Positions 1 to 11,500 of a DNA stretch of 64,000 bases are shown piece by piece. The position numbers were made by a program, and so were the translations under genes. Within the stretch, counting starts at the first letter, position 1; every line of letters begins with the position of its first letter. The notes under the pieces were generated by a model. That model searched no databases. It had not been told where the DNA came from and was given only the letters and a program-made list of their open reading frames with translations. The stretch comes from SXTU01 sp964496695 (GTDB lineage: Bacteria > Verrucomicrobiota > Verrucomicrobiia > Limisphaerales > SXTU01): positions 90,968 to 154,967 of the forward strand of contig CAZCBE010000003.1 of the NCBI GenBank assembly GCA_964496695.1, written 5' to 3'.

Positions 1-2459
1 ACGGACCGGGCGATGGCCAGCCCCTGGCCGGTGCCCTTGCCGACTTCCTTGGTGGTGAAGAACGGTTCGAAAATCTTGCCCCGTGCGTGTTCCGGGATGC
101 CCGTGCCCGAGTCGGTGATGCGGACCTCCACCCAGTCGCCGTCCTGCCGGGTGCGCACGGTGATGAGCCCCTTGCCGCCCGAACCATCGCCCACCTTGGT
201 GGCAATCGCGTGGGCGGCGTTGACGATGATGTTGAGCACGACTTGATTAAATTCGCCGGGCAGACATGGCACCGGCGGCAGCGCAGGGTCGAAGTCTGTC
301 TCCAGTTCGGCAATGTATTTCCACTCGTTGCGCGCGACCGTGATGGTGCTCTCGATGGCCCGGTTCAGATCCACCGGCGTCTTTTCCTCCGCGCCCGGAT
401 GCGAAAATTCCTTCATTGCCCGGACGATGGTGGAGACGCGCTCGACGCCCGCGAGTGATTCGCCGATGGCGCGGGGAATCTCGCCCTGCAGATAGGCCAC
501 GTCCGCCGTCTGCGCCGCCTGCTCTGCGGTGGCGACCATTTCGGGCGTGGGGCCGCCGTTCTTTGCCGCGGCCAGGAGGCACCCGTGTGCGTCCAGCAGC
601 GTGCCGAGGTCGCGGAAGGCGTCTTGGAGGAAGCGCAGATTGTCGCCGATGTATTGCGTGGGCGTGTTGATCTCGTGCGCAATTCCGGCGGCGAGCTGGC
701 CGATGGACTCCAGCTTCTGCGCCTGGCGGAGCTGCGTCTCCAGCACCCGCCGCTGGGTCACATCCACGGCGAGGAGGATGTAATTGAGGCGGTTCTCCAC
801 GTCCGGCTTGCTCGGGGTGACGCTCAGGTTCAGGAAGGCGTGATGGCCGTCGGGGCGGGTGACTTGGAAGTTGTCCAGTTCCAGATGCCGGTCGGTATGC
901 ACCGACTCGCTCACCACCGTCAGGAGCTTTTCCCAGTCCCAGGGAATGGGCAGCGAGTGGAAGGTCTGGTCCATCACGGACTCGGAGGAAAGGCCGAAGG
1001 TCTGCGCGGCGGCCTCGTTCCAGCGGGCCACCCGGCCGGCCACGTCCACGCCGATCAACACGGCGGAAATGGAGGCGAAGAGTTTTTCCGTCTCCGTGTG
1101 CAGGCGGCGCATTTCTTCCTCCTGCTGCTTGCGCTCGGTAATGTCGAAGATGACACCATCCAGCCAGCGCACGTTCCCGTCCAGGCCGAAGACCGCCTGC
1201 CCTTTTTCATGCACCCAGCGCAGCGTGCCGTCGTAACGCACCACCCGGTAGTCCGCCACATACGGCAGCCGCCGGCTCAGGCCCTCCTGAATGGCGGCCT
1301 GCACCACGGGGAAATCATCCGGATGCGTGATCGAGGCGAAGGTCTGCGTTCGGTCGTCCAGGAAGTCTGTGCTCGCGTAGCTCGACAGCTCCCAGATCAG
1401 TTCGCTGACGAACTCAATCCGCCGTTCGGGCGGCGGGGTGCAGCGATAGACGGCGCCGGGGATGTTCGCGATGAGTGATCGCAGGCGTTCCTCGTTTTCG
1501 TGAGCCGCGGCCTCCACCTGCTTGCGCGCAGTGATGTCACGCGCCACCAGGACGAGCTTCTCCACTTCGCCACGTTCGCTGCGGATGGCGGCCCCGGAAG
1601 ATTCGAGCATGCGCCAGGTGCCGTCCTTGTGGCGCATCCGGTATTCCAGATTGATGCTGTGCCCGTCATGCGAGGCTTCCCGCCGCGCCCGCTCGATGCG
1701 GTCGCGGTCCTCCGGATGCACCTGGTCGAGTGAATTGGTGCGGCTTAGCTCCGCCGGGGTGTAGCCCAGCACGCGCTCGTAGGAGGGGCTGTTGTAGAGT
1801 CGCTTGCCGTTGGCGTCCACGACCGCGATCAAGTCCGCCGCATTGTCAGTGATGAGGCGGAGCAGTTCTTCGTTCTGGCGCAGTTGTGCCTCGGATTTAC
1901 GCCGTTCCTCCAGCTCCCATTGGACTTTCTCCAACGCCTTGCGCGCCTCCTCGGTGCGCTCGAACACAGCAGCTTCCAAACTCGCCATGTGGCCCTGGGC
2001 CTCCACGAAATGCTGCCACTTCGCGGTCATGGCATTGGCGAGCTGGATGACCTCCATCAGTTCGAAGGGTTTCTTCAGGATGATGAGCTGGTCGGTGTGT
2101 CCGAAGCGGGAGAGCAGGCGCCCCAGCGCTGAATCGGCCGCGCCCGAGCAGAGCACCACCTGCAATTCCGGCGAGACGTGCCAGAGCCGGCTCAGGGTCG
2201 CTTCGCCGTCCATGCCGGGCATATACATGTCCACGAAGGCCATGGCGAAGGGTTTGCCGCTGTCCTCCGCCGCGCGCGCCAGCTTCTCCGCCTCTTCGCC
2301 GCTCATGGCGGACACCGGCTCGAAGGGGGCCACCACCGATACCGCCCCCCGCGCCACGGGCGGTGGCATCGTCAGCACGCGCTGGATGATGGTGTGGACC
2401 TGCGGATCATCGTCCACGACCAGCACACGGCGGTTTCGTTCGGGTGTCGGGCGTTGCAT
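1..2459 (-). CDS. Receiver-PAS hybrid sensor histidine kinase (3' end cut by window)
   Basis: Cytoplasmic-looking sensor kinase; no signal peptide or membrane segment is evident. Residues about 10-130 form a receiver domain with the DDD acidic cluster near residue 16 and a likely phospho-acceptor Asp77 (FVDMYMPGMDG). Three PAS/PAC segments follow (about residues 200-560), then an H-box with His595 (AGIAHEINTP) and an HATPase domain with the N-box NIIVNAAHAI and a glycine-rich GTGIPEH/GKGTGQGL lid. The gene runs off the left edge within the ATPase domain. The ATG at 2459 is the first start before the receiver domain. It lies 51 bases downstream of the giant glycosyltransferase on the same strand, so it may be co-transcribed with it. 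The ligand is unknown. Confidence in the class is high; there is no evidence of its output partner. Confidence 0.9.
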   Translation of the reverse strand, partial: MQRPTPERNRRVLVVDDDPQVHTIIQRVLTMPPPVARGAVSVVAPFEPVSAMSGEEAEKLARAAEDSGKPFAMAFVDMYMPGMDGEATLSRLWHVSPELQVVLCSGAADSALGRLLSRFGHTDQLIILKKPFELMEVIQLANAMTAKWQHFVEAQGHMASLEAAVFERTEEARKALEKVQWELEERRKSEAQLRQNEELLRLITDNAADLIAVVDANGKRLYNSPSYERVLGYTPAELSRTNSLDQVHPEDRDRIERARREASHDGHSINLEYRMRHKDGTWRMLESSGAAIRSERGEVEKLVLVARDITARKQVEAAAHENEERLRSLIANIPGAVYRCTPPPERRIEFVSELIWELSSYASTDFLDDRTQTFASITHPDDFPVVQAAIQEGLSRRLPYVADYRVVRYDGTLRWVHEKGQAVFGLDGNVRWLDGVIFDITERKQQEEEMRRLHTETEKLFASISAVLIGVDVAGRVARWNEAAAQTFGLSSESVMDQTFHSLPIPWDWEKLLTVVSESVHTDRHLELDNFQVTRPDGHHAFLNLSVTPSKPDVENRLNYILLAVDVTQRRVLETQLRQAQKLESIGQLAAGIAHEINTPTQYIGDNLRFLQDAFRDLGTLLDAHGCLLAAAKNGGPTPEMVATAEQAAQTADVAYLQGEIPRAIGESLAGVERVSTIVRAMKEFSHPGAEEKTPVDLNRAIESTITVARNEWKYIAELETDFDPALPPVPCLPGEFNQVVLNIIVNAAHAIATKVGDGSGGKGLITVRTRQDGDWVEVRITDSGTGIPEHARGKIFEPFFTTKEVGKGTGQGLAIARS

Positions 2460-2510
2460 CGTTGAGGGAGACACCGCCAGTTTCCGTGCGGGCTGGCAAG
2501 CGCGGAAAGC

Positions 2511-5500
2511 TCACCGCGCAGGCGTGGCCGCCTCTTCGACTGCGGCTGCCAGCACCCGGGCGGCGGAAGGCAGATGCTGCCGCAGCTCCGGCAGGCGTTC
2601 GTTGACCTTCATCAGCAAGGCGTTGGCTCGGAACTCAATGAGCCGCCGATACCAGCGCAGAAACTCGGCGCTGACTGCAGCCTCAGACGCCGATCCAAGT
2701 GCCGGCCAGGTCCCCGCTCCACCCAACGCGGCCAGGGCCTTGACCGCGAGCAGCGTCGGGGTTTGCTCCGGGAGCAGTTCCATCGCAGCCAGCGCCTCGT
2801 TGGCCTGGCCCCCAAGCAGCAGGGCCTGGGCTCGCAAGGCGGTCAACTCGGCGTTGCCAGGCTCGTGGCCCAGCGCTTCACCAGTCCAATCGCAGGCAAA
2901 CTCGATGAACTCCGGCTCGCTCAGCGCGATTTGCGCCCCGAGCACCCACACGCGTGGTTCGCTGGCACTGCCGGCGACGAGCTTGTGCAGCAGGTGCAAG
3001 GCATCCAGCTTGCGGCCCCGCTCTGCCAACCAGCGGGCGAAATCAAAGCGCGTGGCGCGGGCTCCGCTGTCTTCGGCGAGCCCATCAAGGAAGCACTTCT
3101 CGACGTCGTCGTGTCGCTGCGCACCCCAAAGGCACAGGGCCAGCACATGATGCGGCCCGGCTTTGCGAATGTCCCGGTTCACCGGGGAGAGCGTCCGTTC
3201 ATTGCGGGTGGCCAGGCAGAGGCGCATCTGTCCGGCACCTGCGTCGAACTGGTTGAGTTCCAAGTGCGCCAGACCGGCCATGAAGTGCATCGTGGCGGTC
3301 AGGCCGCCGTCGCGGGCCAGCGGGGACGCCAGCACGCGCAGCACCTCGGCGAATTCCTTGGCCGTGTGGAGGTGGCAGACGAACTGGGTCAGAAGGGCCT
3401 CGCGCAGTTCCGGCACAATGTCCTTCTTGGGCAGGGCGGAGAGGCGGTTGAAAGCCTCTCGGTATTGGACCAGACCTTCACGGAGGCGGCCGGAGCGCAC
3501 CAGTTCCAGGCCCAGGTTCATCAGCAGCATGGGTTCGCCCGGCAGTTCTTCGACGGCGCGGCGCAGCAGGCGGAGGTTCCGCTCGACCTTGTTGCGATCC
3601 TTGATGACTTCGGGGTCGTAGCCGTGGTGCCGCAGGGTCGCGGTGCCCAGGCGCGTCTCCATGCCCCACTCGTCACACTTCACGAGGATGCTGGGGAAGA
3701 TTTGCTCATGGACACGCCCGTAAAAGAAAAGTCCGGGGGCGTTGCGCCACAGACGGGGGACATAGCATTGCCCGTCATCTTCCTGGCCGACGTTCTGCAA
3801 CCGCAAGCGCACAGCCATCACTCCAGGAGCCTCCATGTCCGCCCGCAGATTGTCGTGTTCGCTCGGAGGCAGTTCCTCGTCGGCGTCCAGGAACATTACC
3901 CAGTCGCCGGTGGCACGCTCCAGCGCGGCGTTACGGGCGGCGCTGAAATCGTCGTCCCACGCGTGGGCATAGACCTCGGCTCCGCGTTGTTTCGCGATTT
4001 CGACGGTGCGATCGGTCGAGCCGGTGTCCAGCACGATGAGCTGGTCCGCAAGCCCCTTCACGGAGTCAAGACACTGGCCGAGGAACTTCTCCTCGTTCTT
4101 GGCGATCACGAAGACGCTGAGGCGCGGCTTGCCGGACTTGGGCGGAGTCACCGGCCAGCGCACCTGCCAGTCGCGGCTCTTGGCGGGCAGCGACTTTTGG
4201 AATTTCTTTGCGGACTTCCAGCGGGGCACGAGCTGGCGCGCGCGTGTGGCGCACTCGCGGGCCATCGCCACGTCGCCAGCCGCCAGGGCGGTTTCACCGA
4301 GCAGCAACCAGGCTTCGGGGTGGAACGGTCGCGCTTCGAGCGCCGCAAGGCCACCGGTCCAGGCGACGAAGTTTTCCCGCTTCGTCAGCGCCAGATGGGC
4401 CGCCTTCAAATCACCGACCAGTCCGGCCGGTGGCAGCTTGAGCTGGAATTTCGGCGCACCGGTGCTGGCGCTGTCCCCACCGTAGGCAACGGTTGCCGGC
4501 TTGATGGTGGGAACCGTTTCCTTCGCGACCGCCAGATTTCCGGTGAGCGCGTGCAATCGTTCGGCGGCGACGCTGGCCGCGCGGCTCCACGTCCAATTGG
4601 TGCGGACGTGCTCGCTCGCGGCCCGGCCTTTGGTGCGGGCTTCGTCGCGATTCGCCATCAGCCAGCGCATCCGGTCACCGAGCGCGGTGGCGTCGGGTTC
4701 GAGGAGCCAGCCGCCCGCGATCAATTCGAGGTCGCCAACCCGGTTGCCGATGGAACGGCGCACGGCGGGAATCCGATAGGCGAACTCATCCGTGGCAAAG
4801 TCATCGGTGGAACCACCACCGGTCACGACGACCGGCAGGCCGCACGCCATGGCCTCCAGCACGGGCAGGCCGAAGCCTTCACCGCGATAGGGATGCACGA
4901 GGCAGTCGCACTCCGTGTAGAGGCCGGGCAGCGACTCGGGCGGCAGGTCGTTGGTGAGATGGAGAATCTCCGGCGCGTTGGGCAGCGATTGGGCAGTCTT
5001 GATCTGCGCCGCGAGCGTCTGGCCGCGATACACGCTGTCACCGCCAAAGTCCTTGATGACGAGGCACACGTCATCCGCCGCGGTGAAGCGGGCGAGATAG
5101 GCCTTGAGCAGCACGTCCGCGCCTTTGCGGAAGATGGTGCCCCCGACAAAGAGGAACTTGAAGGACTTGCGCGTCGCCAGGGCCATCGGCTTCGCGTCGG
5201 GACGGAAGCGCTCCGGGTCAATGCCCAGCGGCACAACCTTGATCTTGCGCGCGTCGAGACCGGCGCCGACATACACGCTGCGGACGTAGTGGGAGTAAGC
5301 CCAGATCTCATCCGCGTGAACGGCTTGCTTCACCCATTCGGAGGGCAGGGCGCCGAATTCCCACGGCTGAATTTGCACCCATTTGCCGGACTTGGGCGCG
5401 TCCCAGACGGGCGGCCACGCGTGGCGCACGGTTATCTGGGTGCCAATGGGAGCCACAGGCTTGAGGGAGCGGGCGATGGCGTGCAATCCGGCGGGTGCGC

Positions 5501-8500
5501 TCAACGTGCTCTGACCCATCCGCGTCAGGCGGATGTCGGCCAGCGCTTCCATCGCACCGGTCAGTTCGCGGTTCACATGCGAGAGGCTGCCGTAGTCTAG
5601 GAAAGAGCCGTCCCAGGCAACGGTGACGGGAGGCACTTTCGTGGGCGTCGTTTGCGGCTGGGTTTCGAGCGTCCGGGCAGTCACCGCCGGGCAGGCGGGC
5701 GTGGTGAACTTGCGTTCGATCCGCTCGAACTGCTGCATGACGCGCTCCGCGACCGCCGTGCGGGAAAAGCACGCGGTCACCTCGGTCCGGGCCCTCGCTC
5801 CACGCGCGAGTGCTTCTGCCGGGTTCTGATGCACCTGGCGCATCAGCCGGCGCAGGTGGCGTTCGGAAGGATTCGCCCAACGGTGACCGAGGTAGTGTTT
5901 CAGGAACGGCTCAACGTGCTGCACGTCCACCAACTCGTAGTCGAGGAGGTAGGAATTCTCCGCGTTCATGAACTCGGTGTTGGCGCTCCAGTTGGTCGCG
6001 ATGACCGGGCGGCCCATGGCCATGGCCTCGTGCATGGGGCGGCCCCAGCCTTCGCCCCGGCTCGGCACGACCACGCAGTCGGCGGCGAGGTAGAGGCGGG
6101 GCAGATCAGAACTCGGAATCTGCTCGGTGAGCAATTCGATGCGCGGGAGCGGCTTCTTGCCGAGGCCCAGGCGGGCGGCGAACTCCTTGATGAGCGGCTC
6201 CAGTGTGTCCCGTGGGTTGGCGTCCGGGTGACCAAACAGGTAGGTGCGCAGGTGCAGGCACACGTCATCTTCCGCCGAGAACTCGCGCAGGTAACCGGCG
6301 AGCAGGACATCCCAGGCCTTGCGCCCGGACCACTCAAAGACGGAGACGAAGTTGAACTTCGCGGGATTGGGCAGCGCGAGGGGCTGATGCTGGGCGGGAT
6401 CGAACAAGGTTTCGTCCACTGCGCCGGGCACGATCACGAGTTTCTCTCGCTCGACGCCGCTGGCCGCGAAGGTCTCCACGTTGAACTGGCTGGGCACCCA
6501 GACCTCGTCCATCGCGTTGCAGCAGCCGACCCAGTCCGCCGGGATGCGGTCGGTCTCATACATGGTGCGGCCGACGTGGTAGATCGTGTCGGGCGTGCGC
6601 TTGAAGGCGAACGCCGGGTTGTGCGAGACGAGCACGCCGCCACGCATGAGGAAGAACTTGTCGCGCAGGGCCAGCAGGCGGTCGCGTTCGGGACGCGGCA
6701 GCTCGGCAATGAACTTCTCGGACGTGATGTTGGTGTCGTGGAAGATGCCGAGATTGAGCTGATGCGAGAGCGGCAGCGTGAAGTTGATGGCCTCGCTGGC
6801 GTAGCCGGTGGGGTTGAAGAACGGTGCGGCCCAGCGGATGGGGAGGGAGACGCGGGCTTGCTTGGCCGTGCCGGTAGGGCGCGCTGTCCTCAGCGCGCCG
6901 CCTGAGTCTTGTGGCGTGCGGGTCATCGGCGGCGGGGTGAGGACACCCCGCCCTACCACTGCCGGATCAGGAGACGCAGGCAGTGCCGGGCGCTTCGCCG
7001 GGCGGCGCGGCTTTCCGTTCGCATCAATCAAGCCGAGGGCGCGCCATTTGTTGACGAGGTAGCGCTGGTTGGCAGGCGAGCCGCCCACCTTGATGCCGGG
7101 CTTCGCGACCCCGGACTTATGTTCGTGATGCAGCACCGGTGCGCCAGGCACGATGAAGACCTCCCACCCGGCCGCGAGGGCGCGCACCGTGTAGTCGTCG
7201 TCTTCGTGCCAGAAGAGCCCAAGTCGTTCGTCGTAGTCGCCCACGGCCTTGGCCGTCGCGCTCCGCACCCAGCAGACAAAGCCGCCACATGCCACATCCA
7301 CTGGGGTAGGGGCTCCAACCGGCACGGCACCGAGTTCACGATGGTCTTCGCGAACGATGAAGTGATGGCCGACCGCCGTGCCGATGCCGACGTGCGGGTG
7401 CGCAGCGAAGAAGTTCGAGAAATGTTCCACCCAGCCCGGCATCACTTCGATGTCGTTGTCCATGAAGATGACGAAGCCATCTTCGGGCAGGTGCGGCTGG
7501 ATAAGCTGGAGCAGGCGATTGCGGCCGCCGGGCACGCCCAGGTTCACCGGGCTGAACTCCGCGAAGACATTTGCGTCCGGCAGTTCCGCGAGCCACTCGC
7601 GCGTGCCGTCGGTGGAGCCGTTGTCCACGATGAAGACGTTGTAAGCCTCGGTGGAGTGCTGCTGGAGACTGGCAAGGCAGAGCTTGGTGTAGTCGAGCGC
7701 GTTATAGGTGAGGATGGCGATGTTCAGCCGCGCGGGTTTCACCTGGCCGCCGAAGTCAGGCACCGGGCAGGCGGCACGCGCCTCGGCGGTGGCGAGGGCG
7801 GCGAGTTCGCGGAGCCGGTCTTCCTCGGGGTGGGCCTTGAAGACACGATGGTAAATGGCGTGGGCCGTGGCAAGATCGCTCTGATGCAGTGCGGTGCTGG
7901 CCAACTGCAGCTCGGCGGCAATGGCGGGCGGGAATTCACAGGCCGGTTCGTCGGCGAGGGGGGGCGTGCCGGCGGTGGTTGCGCTTTCACCTTCTCCATG
8001 AACCGCGCTCGGAGTTCCGGCTTCAGCCGGTGAGACGTGCTTGCCATCCTGATGCTTCGCCGGCAGCCCAACGACGGTCGGACGCTCCGCCGCCTGAAGG
8101 CGGGACTCCATGCCTGAAGCCGCGCTCGCTTCAAAGGCCATGACATTTTCTCGCGCCAGTTGGTTTTGCGGGTCGAGTTCCAGAATGCGTTCGAGCGTCG
8201 CGCGGGCGGCGTCACGTTCACCGGCGGCGTAAAACGCCTTCGCGAGCCGTGCCAGAGTGTGGAGATCGTCCGGCTTCAGTCCGAGCAGGCGGATGCACAG
8301 GCCGGTGATTTCGGCCCAGCGTTCGCGTCGTTGCAGCACGTCGCACAGCAGTTCCAGAGCTTCAATGCCATTGGGATTGAGCGCCAGCGCCTCTCGTGCC
8401 TTGGCTTCAATTTCGGCCAGAGGATCGCTTTTCGGGCTGGCTGGGGCGGGGGACTGGGCACCCCCGAAGGTCTCGGTGCGCAGCGCAACGTGACTCTGGC

Positions 8501-11500
8501 TGGTTCCCGTGGCAGATTGAAATTGAGTGCGGCCGGCCAGGGCCGTGCGGAAGAACTCACGGTAGCGTTCGGCGGCCGTGTTCCAGTCGAACTTGGCGGC
8601 GACGGCAGCGCGGGCCTGCTCACCGAGCGACGCGCGGAGGGCAGGGTTGTCACGCAACTGGATGACCGCGTGGATCAGCTCGGGCAACTGCCGTTCAACA
8701 ATGATCGCGCTCGAACCGTGGCGTAGATACTCGGGCACGGTGCCGTTGTCCGTGGTGATGATGGCGCGCTGCATGGCGGCGGCCTCCATGAGGGAGTTGT
8801 TGTTGCCCTCCCACTGCGAGGTGCAGACGTAGGCGTCGAGCGAATCGTAAAACGCCTTCATCTGGTCGCGGTCCAGATTCTTGTCCGAGTAGCCGCAGAA
8901 GACGAGTTCCACGCCTGGCAGCTTGCCCAGGGGAGCGATGAGTTCGGCAAAGCCCTTGGTGGGGCACGCGCGGTTGCCCGCCCAGCCGAGGCGCAGCTTG
9001 CGGCCGGACTGGTCGGCGCGGGTCGTCGGCTGGAAGAATTGGAGGTCCACGCCGTGCGAGATGAGGTCCAGATTCGGCACCAGCGGACGGAAGAGCTTCG
9101 CGAGGCGCTGGGAGACCACATGCACCCGCTGGAACCGTGTGGCGAGGTGTTCGGCGAAGGCGAGGAAGTCCTGATCCTGCCAGGAAACATGCGACCGGAG
9201 CGCCGTCACGTATTTGGCGGGGTTCTTGACCTGCTGCGGCAGCACCATGTTCCACTCCAGGGGGTAGATCAGGTCGAAAGCATCCTCGTCGAACGGCTGG
9301 CCGTGGAACTGGGTGGTGAACTCAAACTCTGCGCCGAGCCGGGCAGTCAGCGTCTGGCAGTGACGGTGGAAGACCCAGTTCGGCACGTCAGCAATGAGCA
9401 GGACGCGAGGGCGAGCCGGCGCGGACGCCGGCGGCACGGCAGGCCGGGAGGCCTGCGCTACGGCAGCGAGTTGCTCGCGGACGGCCGCGGCGGTTTCGGC
9501 TTCGCCGGTTTGTTCGAGGCAGTGGGCAAGCGCAAGGAGGACGTGCTGATCGTCCGGGGTCTGCTGGAGGATCTGGAAGCAGGCCTGGGCCGCTTCGGCC
9601 CAGCGGGCGGTGTCGAGACAGAGCGAGACCAGGAGCTTCAGGGCTTCGATGCCTTTGGGATTCTCCTGGAGCGCTGCGCGCACCAGCTTTTCCGCCTCCA
9701 CGCGCGGGTCGGTGACATACTGCGGCTTGCGGAAGGTGAAGATGGTATCATCAGGGGCCGGGTCGGCGTTTTGCAGCACAAAGACGGGCTGAATGTAATT
9801 GCGCGCCTCGCCGCTGCCCTTGGTGTCGTGGTTGAACAGCTCCTGCTCGAAGCCGAACGCGTCCACGATCTTCCAGCCGTCGAGGAGCTTCGGCAGGCGA
9901 TGGCGGCCATAGATGCGGTGCGCATTCCAGACCACGATGTCCTTGCCGACCGGGACGGCAAGGAAGAGCAGCCCGCCCGGCCGCACGAGCGACTTGAGTC
10001 GGCGCATGGCTTCGAGGTCGGCATTCGGGGCTACAGGATCGCCGTAGCGGCCGAGGCCGTCGTGCTCGAAGCTGGAGATGGAAAACGCGGCATCGAACTG
10101 GATCGGGTTCGCGGCATACTGCGCGGGCGTGAGCGCGTGGATGTCCGGGTGATCGGAATGGATGGGCCGATACTCGATGGTGGTGCAGCGCGCACCATAG
10201 TGCAGGCACATGGCCTCATACCAAGGAGCCTCGGATCCGAGGATGGCGACGTGCTGGCCGGCAAGCTGGTAGTGCTCAAACGCTTCGTAGAGCCACTGAT
10301 TCGTCGGGACGTAACTGCCCGGCTCCTTGCGCTGGATCCGTTGCTTGTAGTCCTCGACCAGCCCGCGCGGGAACACGAGAGGCTGGTTCGTGGGGACGGT
10401 TTCGTTGTGATACCACTGCTCCGTGGCCATCAGTCCGTTCATGGTGAACGCGGCGGCCAGCTCGGCGGGCATGGCGCGGGGAGGCTCGGTGACGATGGCG
10501 GGAGAAGAAGCGACCAGGGCGGGGGCGGTGGGTTGCGAAAAGGGGACAGGAGTGTCCCCTTCACGGGGGCGGGGGGCGAAGGTCACGTCGCGGGCGAGCA
10601 CGGCCATCTTGGCGAGCGGGGCGCGCAGGCTGGCGTTAAGCGGCTGGCCGGTTTGCTTCGCCAGCAGGTATTGCCAGAGGGCGAAGTGACGCTTCGCGTA
10701 TTCGGGCCAGGTCCAGTTGCCGACGGCCTGCTGGCGGAGGCGCTTGTCGCGGGCGATGCCTTCGAAGATGCGGAAGAGTTCGGCCGGCTGGCTCCAGCCG
10801 TGGGTGATGCCGCCGGGAGCGTCAAGGTGGAAGCCCTGCGTGGTGACGATGGTCTGCACCCCGGCGGCGAGCGCATCCATGAAGCCCATCGAGCCTTCGT
10901 CCATCCCCAGATAGAGGTAGTAGTCGAGGCTCGGCATGAGCTTCAAATACTCGGCGCGATCGAAGGTCTTCCAATAATCCACGGTGAAACCGGCGAGCCG
11001 AAGCTGCTTCACATGTTCTTCCCAGCCGGCACCCATGATGCGGAACTGGAATTCATCGGGGGAGAGCCGTTGGCCGAGTTCCAGCAGGATGCCTTCGCGC
11101 TTGCAGCCGCTGGGCTGGACCTTGCTGGTGATGCCGACGACGGTGCGGCGGGCCTTCATTTCCCCATCGTGGCCGGGATTGACGAAGCAAAGCTTCTCGC
11201 GCGGGAGGCCGGCGGCGGCGAGTGCGTCCACGCTCTCGGCGGAGCAGCAGATGCCCATGGCGGCGTTGATGAGCTGCTGGCGGAGGCGCTCGCGTTTCCA
11301 GTCCGTGTCGATGTGCGTGACCATGACGGTCTCGGTCGTGGTCTTCCGGCCGTCGTAGTCGTAGTAAATGATGTGGTGGTTGATGTCGGCCTGCGGATCG
11401 GGCTGCTTGGAGATGGTGGCGGCGACGCCGAGCGGGCGGAGGTGCTCCTGCAGCTTCAGGGCGAATTTGCCGAGAATCCAGCCGTGGACGTCTTCGTAGC

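Noticed and set aside
2574..5600. Plus-strand open frame of about 1000 codons
   Set aside because: Antisense to conserved GT4 and GT2 modules; no family motif, so it is treated as a shadow of the coding strand.
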